The notes: generated by a model not told the origin, from the letters alone. Shown: positions 1 to 14,735, counted from the stretch's first letter. The stretch: 64,000 nt of DNA from Polaromonas sp. (GCF_030689685.1 NZ_JAUYEY010000030.1:30428-94427); one strand, 5' to 3'. Program-made: numbers and translations.

Positions 1-319
1 CTTCGTAATCGAAACCGTCGCGCACAGCGACGCTCATACGGCATTTGGCGATCTGCAGGTCCAGCGGCTGGTACAGGCCCTGGCCGCCGTGTTCGATCAG
101 TGTGTCCTTGCCGGTCACGCCGATGTCGGCACCACCGTACTGCACATAAGTCGGCACATCGGTGGCCCGCACCAGCACCACGCGCACATCGGCGCGACTG
201 GTGCCAAGGATCAGCTTGCGGGATTTTTCCGGGTCTTCCAGAACCTTGATGCCCGCCGCTTCGAGCAGCGGGAGGGTTTCGTCGAAGATGCGGCCTTTGG
301 AAAGTGCGAGCGTGATCAT
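1..319 (-). CDS. hisG: ATP phosphoribosyltransferase, N-terminal part (cut by window edge)
   Basis: Translation from 319 leftwards begins [17 protein letters not shown] and runs open to the window edge, giving about 106 residues. This matches the N-terminus of the short-form HisG, which condenses ATP with PRPP in the first step of histidine synthesis. The start codon overlaps the murA stop as ATGA, so it is probably translationally coupled to murA. The murA-hisG order is usual in Burkholderiales. The C-terminus lies outside the window. Confidence 0.88.
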   Translation of the reverse strand, partial: MITLALSKGRIFDETLPLLEAAGIKVLEDPEKSRKLILGTSRADVRVVLVRATDVPTYVQYGGADIGVTGKDTLIEHGGQGLYQPLDLQIAKCRMSVAVRDGFDYE

Positions 320-1602
320 GACTTGAGCCTCTCGATGTCCGCGCCTATGCCGCGCAGCTTGGCTTCCATCTGGTCGTAACCGCGGTCCAGGTGGTAAATG
401 CGGTCAATCAGCGTCTCGCCCTCAGCCACCAAACCGGCGATCACCAGGCTGGCGGACGCGCGCAGGTCGGTCGCCATCACGGTGGCGCCCGAGAGTTTTT
501 CCACACCTTCGATGATCGCAAATTTGCCATCAATCTGGATATTTGCACCCAGGCGCACCATCTCGTTGACGTGCATGAAGCGGTTTTCGAATATCGTTTC
601 AGTGACCTTGCTGGGGCCTTCGGCAATCGCGTTGAGCGCCATGAACTGGGCCTGCATGTCGGTCGGGAAGCCCGGGTATTCGGTGGTGCGGAAGGATTGC
701 GCCTGCATGCGCCCCGAGGCCTGGACCCGAATGAAGCCGTCGCCGGTGGTGATCACGGCACCGGCGTCGCGCAGCTTGTCGATCACGGCTTCCAGGTGGT
801 CGGCGCGGCCATGGCGCAGCACCACATCGCCGCCTGCGGCTGCCACGGCACACAGAAAGGTACCGGTCTCGATGCGGTCGGCCACCACCTGGTGCGTGCA
901 GCCGTGCAGGCGCTCCACGCCCTCAATGCGGATGCGGCTGGTCCCATGGCCTTCGATCTTGGCGCCCATCTTGATCAGCATCTCGGCCAGATCGCCGATC
1001 TCCGGCTCCTGCGCCGCGTTTTCGAGAATGGTTTCGCCCTCGGCCAGGCTGGCCGCCATCATGAAATTCTCGGTGCCGGTGACAGTGACCATGTCGGTCG
1101 TGATGCTGCAGCCCTTGAGGCGCCCGCGCCGGCCAGTGGGCCCGGCCGGCAGTTTGGCAATCATGTAGCCGTGTTCGACCACGATGTCAGCGCCCATGGC
1201 TTGCATGCCCTTGATGTGCTGGTCCACCGGCCGCGAGCCGATGGCGCAGCCGCCGGGCAGCGAGACCGTCGCTTCGCCGAAACGCGCCAGCAGCGGACCC
1301 AGTGCCAGCACCGACGCGCGCATGGTCTTAACCAGCTCATACGGAGCCTCGGGCGAGCTCAGGCCGCCGGCATTGATCAGCACCGCGCCCGCACTGCCCT
1401 CGACACGTTCGGCGCTCACGCCCATGTTGCGTACCAGCTTGAGCATGGTGGCTACGTCCTGCAGGCGCGGTACGTTTTCCAGCGTCACCGGCTCGGCCGT
1501 CAGCAGGGCCGCGCAGAGCTCGGGCAGGGCGGCGTTTTTGGCGCCGGAGATATCGACGGTGCCGGCCAGCGCCCTGCCGCCCTTGATCAGTAGTTTGTCC
1601 AT
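316..1602 (-). CDS. murA: UDP-N-acetylglucosamine 1-carboxyvinyltransferase
   Basis: Cytoplasmic enzyme that transfers enolpyruvate from PEP to UDP-GlcNAc, the first committed step of peptidoglycan synthesis. The 428-residue product is slightly longer than the usual ~420. The N-terminal [10 protein letters not shown] motif puts the conserved Lys22-Asn23 pair in place. The active-site cysteine, target of fosfomycin in the family, is Cys119 in the motif [11 protein letters not shown]. It lies 4 bases downstream of ibaG and overlaps hisG by four bases, as the next-to-last visible gene of a long leftward operon. Confidence 0.96.
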   Translation of the reverse strand: MDKLLIKGGRALAGTVDISGAKNAALPELCAALLTAEPVTLENVPRLQDVATMLKLVRNMGVSAERVEGSAGAVLINAGGLSSPEAPYELVKTMRASVLALGPLLARFGEATVSLPGGCAIGSRPVDQHIKGMQAMGADIVVEHGYMIAKLPAGPTGRRGRLKGCSITTDMVTVTGTENFMMAASLAEGETILENAAQEPEIGDLAEMLIKMGAKIEGHGTSRIRIEGVERLHGCTHQVVADRIETGTFLCAVAAAGGDVVLRHGRADHLEAVIDKLRDAGAVITTGDGFIRVQASGRMQAQSFRTTEYPGFPTDMQAQFMALNAIAEGPSKVTETIFENRFMHVNEMVRLGANIQIDGKFAIIEGVEKLSGATVMATDLRASASLVIAGLVAEGETLIDRIYHLDRGYDQMEAKLRGIGADIERLKS

Positions 1603-1606
1603 GAGC

Positions 1607-1852
1607 TTATTCTGCGGGGTGGTTGGCCCATTCGGAGGGCGTGTAGGTTTTCATCGACAGCGCATGTACCTCGTCGGTCTGCATGCGCCCACCCAGCGTG
1701 GCATACACCCGCTGGTGGCGCTGGATCAGGCGCTGGCCCTCAAAAGCGCTGGAGACCACGGTGGCATACCAGTGCCTGCCGTCGCCGGTCAGGGCAATGT
1801 GTTCGCAAGGCAGGCCTGCGGCAATGAGGGCTTGAAGTTCTTCGCTGGTCAT
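1607..1852 (-). CDS. ibaG: BolA/IbaG family protein
   Basis: An 81-residue BolA-like protein. The C-terminal half contains the family signature ([11 protein letters not shown], then [12 protein letters not shown]), with the conserved histidine near residue 63 that contributes to iron-sulfur ligation with monothiol glutaredoxins in this family. Its place just upstream of murA and behind the mla genes is the position of ibaG (yrbA) in many Proteobacteria, which separates it from bolA itself. The role in acid response or Fe-S trafficking is inferred from the family. Confidence 0.85.
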   Translation of the reverse strand: MTSEELQALIAAGLPCEHIALTGDGRHWYATVVSSAFEGQRLIQRHQRVYATLGGRMQTDEVHALSMKTYTPSEWANHPAE

Positions 1853-1870
1853 GGTGTTCCGTGGATCTGG

Positions 1871-2626
1871 TCAGTGTCTGATTTTGTAGCCGATGCGCAG
1901 CAAATTTACCGCGATGCCGCTGACCACCAGCAAGGCAGTGCCTACGATGACCAGACTCAACCAGGGCGAGACATCGCTGACACCGAAAAAGCCGTAACGA
2001 AAACCGTCGATCATGTAGAAAAACGGGTTCAGGTGGCTGATGGTCTGCCAGAACGGCGGCAGGGAATGGATGGAGTAAAACACGCCGCTCAGAAAGGTCA
2101 TGGGCATGATGACAAAGTTCTGGAAAACCGCCATCTGGTCGAACTTCTCCGACCACAAACCTGCGATCAGCCCCAAGGCGCCCAGCAAGCCGGCACCCAG
2201 CAGGGCAAAAACCACAATCCACAGCGGCGCCACAAAACCCGGCTGGCCGAAATAAACGGTGACGGCAAACACCCCCAGCCCAACCGCCACCCCGCGCACG
2301 ATGGACGATCCCACATAGGCACAAAACCAGGCCCAGTGCGACAGCGGCGTGAGCAGCACAAACACCAGACTGCCCATGATTTTGCTCTGGACCAGCGAGG
2401 AAGAGGTGTTGGCAAAGGCGTTTTGCAGCACGCTCATCATCACCAGACCGGGCACCAGGAAGGCGGTGTAGCTGACCGTGCCATACACCTTGACCTGGTC
2501 CTGCAGCACATGGCCAAAAATCAGCATGTACATGACGGCCGTGAGAATCGGCGCACCGACGGTCTGGAAACCAACTTTCCAGAAGCGCAACACTTCCTTG
2601 TAAAAGAGCGTCTGCCAGCCGATCAT
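1871..2626 (-). CDS. ABC-2 type exporter permease (YadH-like)
   Basis: A 251-residue inner-membrane protein with about six hydrophobic segments and the ABC-2 permease pattern: a long cytoplasmic N-terminus carrying FYKEVLRFWKVGFQT, and a late membrane motif around FVIMPMTFLSGVFYSI. It pairs with the ATPase gene 127 bases upstream. The pair resembles YadG/YadH and commonly sits between mlaB and ibaG-murA in Burkholderiales. The substrate is unknown. An envelope component is likely from the neighbourhood, but that is inference. Confidence 0.85.
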   Translation of the reverse strand: MIGWQTLFYKEVLRFWKVGFQTVGAPILTAVMYMLIFGHVLQDQVKVYGTVSYTAFLVPGLVMMSVLQNAFANTSSSLVQSKIMGSLVFVLLTPLSHWAWFCAYVGSSIVRGVAVGLGVFAVTVYFGQPGFVAPLWIVVFALLGAGLLGALGLIAGLWSEKFDQMAVFQNFVIMPMTFLSGVFYSIHSLPPFWQTISHLNPFFYMIDGFRYGFFGVSDVSPWLSLVIVGTALLVVSGIAVNLLRIGYKIRH

Positions 2627-2651
2627 GAAAAGATGGCCTCCACGCCGGTCA

Positions 2652-2720
2652 CTTCGTGTACTGCGCTACCCCCCGAGGGGGCGCATTTTTCCTGGGAGCG
2701 GCCCGGCGGAAAAACATCCC
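2652..2720. repeat. GC-rich dispersed repeat, copy 1
   Basis: The gap between the exporter ATPase and permease genes contains the palindromic core CCCCCGAGGGGG followed by GCGGCCCGGCGG. Related sequences occur at 53459-53548 and 60226-60350. It lies inside a transcription unit and has no T-tract, so it does not look like a terminator. Confidence 0.6.
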
Positions 2721-2753
2721 CCGCGCATGGCCTGACGCAACGCTTGTTGATAG

Positions 2754-3683
2754 TCATGCGCTCACCCCGATTTTTTTCGCCATTACTTCTAGAAACACAT
2801 CTTCGAGGTCGGCCTTGCGGATCTCGACATCCTCGGCCACCAGCCCAGCCTCGCGGATGGCGCTGAGGTAGTGCTCGATCTCGTTGGCATTGTGCGCGGG
2901 CAGTTGCACGATGCGGCCGGTGATGCGCGCCTTGTCGGCAATCGTCTTTGGCAGTTCACTGTCAATCTTGAACCGGAGCACATTCGAGGAAGCGGTCTTG
3001 AGCAGCTCCGACGTTGTAGCCAGCGCCACTATGCGGCCCTGCTTGAGCATGGCAATGCGACTGCACAAGGCCTCGGCCTCTTCCAGGTAATGCGTCGTTA
3101 GCAACACGGTACTGCCTTGCTTGTTGAGTTTGGCGATGAATTGCCACAGGGTCTGGCGCAGCTCCACGTCCACGCCGGCGGTCGGCTCGTCGAGCACAAT
3201 GACCTGCGGTTTGTGCACCAGCGCCTGCGCCACCAGCACCCGGCGCTTCATGCCCCCAGATAGTTGGCGCATGTTGGCGCTGGCTTTGTCCGACAGGCCC
3301 AGGCTGGCCAGCAGTTCGTCGATCCAGTCGTCATTGTTCCTGACACCGAAATAGCCGGACTGGATACGCAGCGCCTCGCGCACCGTGAAAAAGGGGTCAA
3401 ACACCAGCTCCTGCGGCACCACGCCCAGCTTGCGGCGCGCCGCAGCATAGTCGGTGACCACATCGCTGCCATGCACCGTGACGGAGCCACTGGTGGCGCG
3501 CGACAGGCCCGCCAAAATGCTGATCAGTGAAGTTTTACCGGCCCCGTTCGGCCCGAGCAGGCCAAAAAACTCACCCGGCTGGATGTCGAAGCTGACATCG
3601 TCCAGCGCCCTGAGCCCAGGGCCGGAGCGGAAGTTTGTGTTGGGGTAATTCTTGGAGACAGACTGAAAGGAGATGGCGGGCAT
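2754..3683 (-). CDS. ABC transporter ATP-binding protein (YadG-like)
   Basis: A 309-residue ATPase with Walker A GPNGAGKT (residues 44-51), signature LSGGMKRR, Walker B VIVLDEPTAGVD and the H-loop histidine in TTHYLEEAE. The C-terminal ~70 residues form the extension typical of ABC-2 exporter ATPases. It should energise the permease encoded at 1871-2626. An 83-base gap separates it from mlaB upstream, and the 127-base gap to its permease holds a dispersed repeat. Exporter class is clear, substrate not. Confidence 0.9.
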   Translation of the reverse strand: MPAISFQSVSKNYPNTNFRSGPGLRALDDVSFDIQPGEFFGLLGPNGAGKTSLISILAGLSRATSGSVTVHGSDVVTDYAAARRKLGVVPQELVFDPFFTVREALRIQSGYFGVRNNDDWIDELLASLGLSDKASANMRQLSGGMKRRVLVAQALVHKPQVIVLDEPTAGVDVELRQTLWQFIAKLNKQGSTVLLTTHYLEEAEALCSRIAMLKQGRIVALATTSELLKTASSNVLRFKIDSELPKTIADKARITGRIVQLPAHNANEIEHYLSAIREAGLVAEDVEIRKADLEDVFLEVMAKKIGVSA

Positions 3684-3766
3684 GAGCCCGCTATTTTAAG
3701 GCGCAAGCCGACGGCTTCACCGCGCCTTGCCCGGAAAAGGGCATTGGCGCAACCTGAAAAAGCCCC

Positions 3767-4036
3767 TCAGGCAGCAGGAAGCAGCGCTTCGACGCCGTAC
3801 AGACCCGCCAGGCGGCGCAGGCGCTCGGGCAGCCCCTGCACCGAAAACGTCTTGCCGTCCGCCAGCGCCTGGCGACGGCAAGCCAGCAAGACGGCCAGCG
3901 CGGAAGAGTCAAACTCTTGCAGCGCACTGGCGTCCGCGACTACCTCGGCACTGGTCACGCCCGCCTGCATAGCGCTTAGCGCGCGCACCGACGACGCGGC
4001 AAGGTCGTGTCTGAGATAGGCAGGAAGGGTCAGCAC
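3767..4036 (-). CDS. mlaB: MlaB-like STAS-domain protein
   Basis: An 89-residue STAS-domain protein. The segment ALQEFDSSALAVLLACRR contains the conserved D-S-S of the anti-sigma-antagonist fold. In the Mla ABC complex this small cytoplasmic subunit binds MlaF and is needed for ATPase stability and activity. It follows mlaC by 13 bases in the same operon. The sequence is divergent, as usual for MlaB, so the name leans on the context. Confidence 0.82.
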   Translation of the reverse strand: MLTLPAYLRHDLAASSVRALSAMQAGVTSAEVVADASALQEFDSSALAVLLACRRQALADGKTFSVQGLPERLRRLAGLYGVEALLPAA

Positions 4037-4049
4037 CGCAGCCGCCAGA

Positions 4050-4682
4050 TCAGGACTTTTTACCCGTGTTGGACTTGTTTCGCTCGGCCAGCGCAGCTAT
4101 CAGGCCATCGACGCCCTTGGCGGAGATTTCCTGCGCAAACTGGGTACGGTAGGTCTCCACCAGCCAGATGCCGAGCACGTTGAGGTCATAAATCTTCCAG
4201 CCGGAGGCGGTCTTTTCCATGCGGTAGTCGAGCTGGATCGGGTCGCCGCGGCCGATGACCTCGGTACGCACCTGCACCTCGGTGTCTGCCGCCGCAGCGC
4301 GCAACGGTTTAACGCTGACCGTCTGGTCTTTGACTTGGATCAATGCGCCGGAATAGGTGCGTACCAGCAGGGTCTTGAACTCATCTTGCAGGCGCTTTTG
4401 CTGCTCAGGCGTCGCCTGGCGCCAATTCCGACCCACAGCCGAAGCGGTCATGCGCGTGAAATTGACGTGAGGCATGACCTTGCCGTCCACCAGCGCGATG
4501 ATTTTCCCGACATCGCCGCCCTGGATCGCCTTGTCGGACTTGATAGCGTCAAGCACCTCGGTGGACGTGCGCTTGATCAGGGCATCGGGCGCTTCGTCGG
4601 CGGCGCGCACCGCAGGGCCTGCAGCCAGCAGGGCCGATGCGAGGGAAACGCCAACAACATAGCTAAAAATTCGACGGTTCAT
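4050..4682 (-). CDS. mlaC: Periplasmic phospholipid-binding protein MlaC
   Basis: A 210-residue protein with a clear signal peptide (residues 1-27, ending GPAVRA before ADEAP) and the MlaC/Ttg2D domain over most of its length. MlaC shuttles phospholipids across the periplasm between the outer-membrane lipoprotein MlaA and the inner-membrane MlaFEDB complex. The gene sits between mlaA and mlaB. The 154-base gap upstream, before mlaA ends, is the longest inside the mla block and contains only a short TAGCTATAGCTG stretch resembling part of the dispersed repeat seen elsewhere in the window. Confidence 0.92.
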   Translation of the reverse strand: MNRRIFSYVVGVSLASALLAAGPAVRAADEAPDALIKRTSTEVLDAIKSDKAIQGGDVGKIIALVDGKVMPHVNFTRMTASAVGRNWRQATPEQQKRLQDEFKTLLVRTYSGALIQVKDQTVSVKPLRAAAADTEVQVRTEVIGRGDPIQLDYRMEKTASGWKIYDLNVLGIWLVETYRTQFAQEISAKGVDGLIAALAERNKSNTGKKS

Positions 4683-4836
4683 GGTTTTCTTTCAGGTCGG
4701 AACAAATGTTGGCTCGATCAGCCGCGCAGACAGCGAATGCTAGCTATAGCTGAATGGCGAACAAAAGTTGGACTGGGATTATTCTGTGGAATTCGGGCCA
4801 TCAGGTGAAGTTATGGCTCTGTCTTGTAAATGTTCT

Positions 4837-5574
4837 TTACTTCGCAGGCGCTTTTTCAGGCAGGTCGTAGCGCTCTTCGGCGTCGCCGTTGGATTCCAGA
4901 ACGGCGCCACGCCGCTGCAGGTAGGCATCACGCGTGAAGCTGTATTTGTCCAGCGCGGCCTGGTCCAGCACCTCACCAGCGCGCAGCAGGCTGGCGCGCA
5001 GGTCCACTGCGCGCAGCAGATACAGCGAGTTGCGGGCGGAAACATCATGCACATGGTTCACCAGATCTCCCTTGGTGTCGACCACCAGGGCAGCCGTGTC
5101 ACGCACGGTCGAGGGGCCGAGGATGGGCAGCACAAGATAAGGGCCGGTACCCACGCCCCAGCGTCCCAGCGTCTTGCCGAAATCTTCGCGGTGGCGCTCG
5201 ATGCCCATCTCGGTTGCCCAATCCAGCAAACCGCCCAGACCGATGGTGGTGTTGACGCTGAAACGCATCAGGCTGTCGCCGGCCGCCTGGGGACGCCCCT
5301 GCAGCAGGTTGTTGACCATGGACCAGACCTCGGTGAGGTTGCTGAAGAAGTTGTTGACGCCAGTGCGGACCGGCGACGGCAGCACATCCTGGTAAACCTG
5401 CGCGACCGGCTTGACGATGGCCTCGTCCAGGCCTTCGTTGAAACGGCTCACGCTGCGGTTGAAGGGTTCAAACGGGTCCCGTGGGTTGGGTCCAGTGGCG
5501 CAACCCTGCAGCAATGCAAGAGCGAGCAGGCCAGCCCACAGGTTGGCAAGTTTCATTGGGGTTCGTGTTTTCAT
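4837..5574 (-). CDS. mlaA: Outer-membrane lipoprotein MlaA (VacJ)
   Basis: A 245-residue lipoprotein with lipobox LLQGC (Cys25), then the VacJ domain starting at DPFEPFNRSVSRFNEGLD. MlaA sits in the outer membrane and removes mislocalised phospholipids from the outer leaflet, passing them to MlaC. The start codon overlaps the stop of mlaD (ATGA). A second Met at residue 7 could be the real start without changing the lipobox. Presence of mlaA inside the mlaFED operon, rather than elsewhere as in Escherichia, is common in Betaproteobacteria. Confidence 0.93.
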   Translation of the reverse strand: MKTRTPMKLANLWAGLLALALLQGCATGPNPRDPFEPFNRSVSRFNEGLDEAIVKPVAQVYQDVLPSPVRTGVNNFFSNLTEVWSMVNNLLQGRPQAAGDSLMRFSVNTTIGLGGLLDWATEMGIERHREDFGKTLGRWGVGTGPYLVLPILGPSTVRDTAALVVDTKGDLVNHVHDVSARNSLYLLRAVDLRASLLRAGEVLDQAALDKYSFTRDAYLQRRGAVLESNGDAEERYDLPEKAPAK

Positions 5575-6077
5575 TTTTTATCGTTGGTCCCTGTCGGCGC
5601 CGCAGTCGTCGAAGTGGCGCTGCTGTCTGCCGCCTTGCTGTACAAAAACTGACTGATCAAATTTTCCAGCACCACGGCCGACTGGGTCTGCTTGACTACG
5701 TCGCCCGCCGCCAGATTTTTCTCGTCAGCACCCGCCTCAATCCCGATATATTGCTCCCCCAACAGGCCACTGGTGAGTATTTTCAGTGAGCTGTCCTTGG
5801 GAAAAACATAGCGGCTCTCCATCGCCAGATTAACACTCGCTTGATAGGATTTGTCATCAAACGTAATATTTTCAACGCGTCCCACGATGACGCCCGCACT
5901 TTTTACGGCGGCGCGTGGTTTTAAACCACCAATATTGTCAAATTTCGCCACCACCGCATACGATTTGTCGAAGCTAAAGGTCAGCAGATTGGCAGACTTC
6001 AGTGCAAGAAACAACAAGGCCGCCGCGCCAGCCAACACAAACAGACCGACCCACAGATCATTTTTGGAGTGTTGCAT
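5571..6077 (-). CDS. mlaD: Mla complex MCE-domain protein MlaD
   Basis: A 168-residue protein with one N-terminal membrane anchor (about residues 8-27), followed by the MCE domain (about 38-115) containing FDNIGGLKPRAAVKSAGVIVG and the GLLGEQYIGI motif. The tail is rich in Ser, Thr and Ala. MlaD hexamers form the periplasmic tunnel over MlaE. It is separated from mlaE by 96 bases and overlaps mlaA by four. Confidence 0.94.
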   Translation of the reverse strand: MQHSKNDLWVGLFVLAGAAALLFLALKSANLLTFSFDKSYAVVAKFDNIGGLKPRAAVKSAGVIVGRVENITFDDKSYQASVNLAMESRYVFPKDSSLKILTSGLLGEQYIGIEAGADEKNLAAGDVVKQTQSAVVLENLISQFLYSKAADSSATSTTAAPTGTNDKK

Positions 6078-6173
6078 CAGGGTTCCTTAAAAAGACCGCC
6101 GGTGGCGTACACCGGACAGTGGGGATAGGTGGAATTTTCGCATTGGAAGGACTGTTTTCCGGAGTGACAAAAG

Positions 6174-6959
6174 TCACACACTGAACATCAGGGCCGTCAG
6201 GATGAAGTCAAGTCCAAGCACTGCCAGCGAGGCCAGCACCACGGTGCGGGTCGTCGCGCGCGCCACCCCTTCCGGCGTGGCCTGGGCTTCAAACCCCTGG
6301 AACAGGGCGATGAAGGTCACCGTCACGCCAAACACAACACTTTTGACAACCCCATTGCCGACATCGCGCCAGACATCGATACCGGACTGCATTTGGCTCC
6401 AGAAAGCGCCTGCATCCACGCCGATCATCACCACGCCAACCACCCAGCCGCCAAGAATGCCGACGGCGCTGAATACCGCGGCCAGCAACGGCATGGCGAT
6501 CACGCCACCCCAAAAACGCGGCGCAAGAATCCGGCGTATCGGGTCCACCGCCATCATCTCCATCGCCGAGAGTTGCTCGCCGGCCTTCATCAATCCAATT
6601 TCGGCCGTCAGCGCCGTGCCGGCGCGTCCGGCAAACAGCAGCGCCGTCACCACCGGACCGAGTTCGCGAACCAGGCTCAGGGCCACCAGCAAACCAAGCG
6701 CCTCTGAGGAGCCATAACGCTGCAGCGCGTAATAACTCTGCAGCCCAAGCACAAACCCGACAAACAGCCCTGACACCGTGATGATGGCCAGCGAGTAGTT
6801 GCCGAGGAAAAAGACTTGGTCGCGGATCAAGCCAAACCGCGCAAACACTGGCCCGGTCAGCGCAAGCAGGCGCGCCATCATGCGGGCGCCGTAGCCAAGC
6901 TCCCGCAGCTTGCTGCGCGTGGCAAAACCCAAGTCGGCGATCAGGTTGACGATGCTCAT
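6174..6959 (-). CDS. mlaE: Mla complex permease MlaE
   Basis: A 261-residue inner-membrane protein of the MlaE/YrbE family, with several hydrophobic segments and the conserved cytoplasmic stretch GRAGTALTAEIGLMKAGEQL that contacts the ATPase. It forms the transmembrane core of the phospholipid transporter. The start overlaps the mlaF stop as ATGA. The length is normal for the family. Confidence 0.94.
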   Translation of the reverse strand: MSIVNLIADLGFATRSKLRELGYGARMMARLLALTGPVFARFGLIRDQVFFLGNYSLAIITVSGLFVGFVLGLQSYYALQRYGSSEALGLLVALSLVRELGPVVTALLFAGRAGTALTAEIGLMKAGEQLSAMEMMAVDPIRRILAPRFWGGVIAMPLLAAVFSAVGILGGWVVGVVMIGVDAGAFWSQMQSGIDVWRDVGNGVVKSVVFGVTVTFIALFQGFEAQATPEGVARATTRTVVLASLAVLGLDFILTALMFSV

Positions 6960-7801
6960 GGCCGATTTCCCTTGCCCAGCGCAGCCTGCGACCCAAAATC
7001 GTCAGCCTCACTCGGTCCCGGATAATGAAACTGCACCGGCCCCTCGGCCAGCGCATTGACAAACTGGTGCACCAGCGGATCCGTGGAGTGACGCACTTCT
7101 TCGGGTGTGCCCTGGGCCGCAATGCCGCCGTTGGCCAGAATGATGACCTTGTCAGCGATGCGAAATGTTTCCTCCAGGTCATGCGACACCACGATGCTGG
7201 TGATGCCCAGTGTGTCATTGAGCTGGCGTATCAGTTTCGCAGCGGTGCCGAGCGAGATCGGGTCCAGGCCGGCGAAGGGCTCGTCGTACATGATCAACTC
7301 CGGATCCAGCACGATCGCACGCGCCAGCGCCACCCGCCTGGCCATGCCGCCGGAGACTTCGCTGGGCATCAGGTCGCGCGCACCGCGCAGGCCAACCGCG
7401 TTGAGCTTCATCAGCACGATGTCGCGAATCAGTTCTTCCGTGAGGGAGGTGTGTTCGCGCAGCGGAAAGGCCACGTTGTCGAACACGCTCAGGTCGGTGA
7501 ACAGTGCGCCGAACTGGAACAACATGCCCATGCGCCGGCGCGCGGCATAGAGCTCGGTCTGGCTCAGACGTCCCACGTCGCGGCCGTCAAACAGGACCTC
7601 GCCGCGATTGGCTTTTTGCTGGCCGCCGATCAGGCGCAACACGGTTGTTTTCCCGCCGCCCGAAGCGCCCATCAGCGCGGTGACCTTGCCGCGCGGCACG
7701 GACAGCGTGACATCGTTCAGGATCACACGATCACCTGTGGCCCCTGGGTAGGCGAAGGTCACGTGTTTGAATTCAACAAGGGGAAGAGCGAGATTAGACA
7801 T
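6956..7801 (-). CDS. mlaF: Mla complex ATPase MlaF
   Basis: ABC ATPase of the phospholipid transporter: Walker A GASGGGKT, signature VSGGMARR, Walker B ELIMYDEPFAGLDP and H-loop VVSHDLEET. The frame is open up to 7999, but the ATPase domain begins at LVEFKHVTFAYPG. The ATG at 7801 (MSNLALP) gives the usual 281 residues, and a promoter-like sequence lies just upstream at 7845-7872, so I place the start there. No good Shine-Dalgarno is visible before this ATG, so the exact start is not certain. First gene of the operon. Confidence 0.92.
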   Translation of the reverse strand: MSNLALPLVEFKHVTFAYPGATGDRVILNDVTLSVPRGKVTALMGASGGGKTTVLRLIGGQQKANRGEVLFDGRDVGRLSQTELYAARRRMGMLFQFGALFTDLSVFDNVAFPLREHTSLTEELIRDIVLMKLNAVGLRGARDLMPSEVSGGMARRVALARAIVLDPELIMYDEPFAGLDPISLGTAAKLIRQLNDTLGITSIVVSHDLEETFRIADKVIILANGGIAAQGTPEEVRHSTDPLVHQFVNALAEGPVQFHYPGPSEADDFGSQAALGKGNRP

Positions 7802-7844
7802 GAGGAGAGAAAAAAGCCGGCCCGCGGTGCCGCCTTTAATTGCA

Positions 7845-7872
7845 ATTATCCAATGATAAGGGGTTTGCTCAA
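7845..7872 (-). promoter_or_regulatory. Candidate sigma-70 promoter of the mla operon
   Basis: On the minus strand TTGAGC (7872-7867) is followed after 16 bases by GATAAT (7850-7845), good -35 and -10 matches. Transcription would start near 7838, about 37 bases before the mlaF ATG. This is pattern matching only. Confidence 0.5.
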
Positions 7873-8246
7873 GTCGGATCGACTCAGGTCTGGACCTCTT
7901 ACATCGGCCACCTGCGCTGGGCAAGCGCTGCGGCTGACCGTCAAGCGGCCCGATGCAAGCACCGCACAGGCCCGGGTGCTCACGCCGCAGCACCAGCAAG
8001 TTCCTGTCTTTCCCGGACGGCGCGACGCCCCGCCCGACCTCGTTGAAAAAATATTCATTTGTCAGACTTCCAAAAGAAGCCTGAAGTGTCTGGTCGATGT
8101 GGCGGCGCCGTCTTGAAGAATTGCGCCACTGTAAACAGACGGACCTGTCACCTGCATGAGAAAAATGCCCGATTGCCCACTTATCATGCGGACTACTGCC
8201 TCCATTTTTATGGCAAATAAGCTACGCGCGCTGACCGCTTCTGCTT
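7873..8246. other. Intergenic region between gltD and mlaF
   Basis: About 370 bases upstream of the mla promoter and downstream of gltD, both genes being on the minus strand. I see no convincing gene, and no strong terminator for gltBD. The open frames here are shadows or lack a start signal. Confidence 0.5.
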
Positions 8247-9725
8247 TTAGCGCGGCAAGTCGCTGTAACCCATGAGAAACTCATCAACGGATCGCGCGGC
8301 CTGGCGGCCTTCCCTGATCGCCCACACCACCAGGCTCTGTCCGCGGCGGATATCGCCGGCCGCAAACACCTTGGGCACGTTGGTCGCATAGCCGCCGCTG
8401 AAGTCGGTGCTGGCCTTGGCGTTGCCACGCGCGTCCTTCTCCACACCAAAGGCCTCCAGCACGGCGGACACCGGGGCCACAAAGCCCATGGCCAGCAGCA
8501 CCAGGTCAGCCTTGAGCGTCTGCTCCGAGCCAGCCACTTCCTGCATCTTCCCGTCTTTCCACTCGACGCGCACCGTCTTCAGGCTGGTGACCTGGCCCTT
8601 GTCGCCGATCAGTTCCTTGGTGGAGATGGCAAATTCACGATCGCAACCCTCTTCATGGGACGAGGAGGTGCGCAGCTTGATCGGCCAGTACGGCCAGGTC
8701 ATGGGGCGGTTTTCCTCCTCGGGCGGCTGGGGCATCAGCTCGAACTGGGTGACGCTGGCCGCACCATGGCGATTGCTGGTACCGACGCAATCGGAGCCGG
8801 TGTCTCCGCCGCCGATGACGATCACGTGTTTGCCATCAGCACGCAAGGGGTCCTTGACCTCGTCGCCCGCATTGACCTTGTTTTGCTGTGGCAAAAACTC
8901 CATCGCGAAGTGAATGCCCGCCAGATCGCGGCCGGGAACCGGCAAGTCGCGCGATTGCTCGGCGCCACCGGTCAGCAGCACGGCGTCAAAATCACTCTGC
9001 AACTGCTCGGGGGTGATGGTTTCCTTGGCCCAGTTGGTGACTTTGGAGTCCTTGCCCAGCGGGTCTTTGGCGTTGCCGACCAAAACGCCAGTGCGAAAAG
9101 CCACGCCTTCGGCCTGCATCTGCGCCACGCGCCGGTCGATGTGGATTTTTTCCATCTTGAAGTCGGGGATGCCGTAACGCAGCAAGCCGCCGACCCGGTC
9201 ATTTTTCTCAAACAGCGTCACGTCATGGCCAACGCGCGCCAGTTGCTGCGCGGCAGCCATGCCAGCCGGGCCGGAACCCACCACCGCCACTTTTTTGCCG
9301 GTCTTGTGCTGCGGGGGCTGCGGCTCAACCCAGCCCTCGGCCCAGGCGCGGTCGATGATGGCGTGTTCGATCGACTTGATGCCCACCGCGTCGTCATTGA
9401 CATTGAGCGTGCAGGCGGCCTCGCAGGGCGCCGGGCAGATGCGGCCGGTGAACTCCGGAAAGTTGTTGGTGCTGTGCAAGGTGTCGATCGCGCTTTTCCA
9501 GTCGGCGCGGAACACCATGTCGTTGAAATCGGGAATGATGTTGTTGACCGGGCAGCCACTGTTGCAAAACGGCGTGCCGCAGTCCATGCAGCGCGCCGCC
9601 TGCTGGTTGGCCTGCGCATCGTCGAGGCCAATCACGAACTCTTTGTAGTTTTTCAGGCGCTCGGGAACCGGCTTGTAGCCCTCCTCGATGCGTTCGTATT
9701 CCATGAAACCGGTGACTTTTCCCAT
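8247..9725 (-). CDS. gltD: Glutamate synthase (NADPH) small subunit
   Basis: A 492-residue flavoprotein that passes electrons from NADPH to the large subunit. The N-terminal cysteine clusters [14 protein letters not shown] and CPAPCEAAC bind the [4Fe-4S] centres. They are followed by the FAD-binding motif [14 protein letters not shown] and the NADPH-binding motif [16 protein letters not shown] late [19 protein letters not shown] segment completes the FAD site. It lies 24 bases downstream of gltB and is the last gene of the pair. Confidence 0.96.
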   Translation of the reverse strand: MGKVTGFMEYERIEEGYKPVPERLKNYKEFVIGLDDAQANQQAARCMDCGTPFCNSGCPVNNIIPDFNDMVFRADWKSAIDTLHSTNNFPEFTGRICPAPCEAACTLNVNDDAVGIKSIEHAIIDRAWAEGWVEPQPPQHKTGKKVAVVGSGPAGMAAAQQLARVGHDVTLFEKNDRVGGLLRYGIPDFKMEKIHIDRRVAQMQAEGVAFRTGVLVGNAKDPLGKDSKVTNWAKETITPEQLQSDFDAVLLTGGAEQSRDLPVPGRDLAGIHFAMEFLPQQNKVNAGDEVKDPLRADGKHVIVIGGGDTGSDCVGTSNRHGAASVTQFELMPQPPEEENRPMTWPYWPIKLRTSSSHEEGCDREFAISTKELIGDKGQVTSLKTVRVEWKDGKMQEVAGSEQTLKADLVLLAMGFVAPVSAVLEAFGVEKDARGNAKASTDFSGGYATNVPKVFAAGDIRRGQSLVVWAIREGRQAARSVDEFLMGYSDLPR

Positions 9726-9749
9726 GTGGCTACTCCAGATACTGCTTGT

Positions 9750-14540
<4,791 letters not shown>

Positions 14541-14667
14541 GGCGCACTCCTGGTCGATGGGAAAACAGCAGCGGCGGCAAAAAATGCAGCCACCCCGTCC
14601 TGCCTGGTTTCGTAATATGTCGCGGGGATAAATAGCTTAGTGCAGTGCAACAACAATGCCAAGCCAA

Positions 14668-14735
14668 ATAATTAGGGTCAGATTCCGATTAATTTCGAAA
14701 AATTACCGTCAAGAATTAATTAGGGACACGATAGA
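14668..14735. repeat. REP-like flank, left of the RAYT gene
   Basis: An AT-rich stretch with AGGGTCAGATTCCGATTAATTTCG-type sequence (written across 14676-14698) and a second AATTAATTAGGGACA segment. The core TCCGATTAATTTCG reappears as CCCGATTAAATTCG to the right of the gene at about 15511-15524. Its sharp drop in GC marks an insertion between gltB and dgt. Left and right flanks are similar, not identical. Confidence 0.5.

Noticed and set aside
1184..2866. 560-residue frame antisense to murA, ibaG and the ABC permease
   Set aside because: It crosses three recognised genes and an intergenic repeat, with no domain or start signal.
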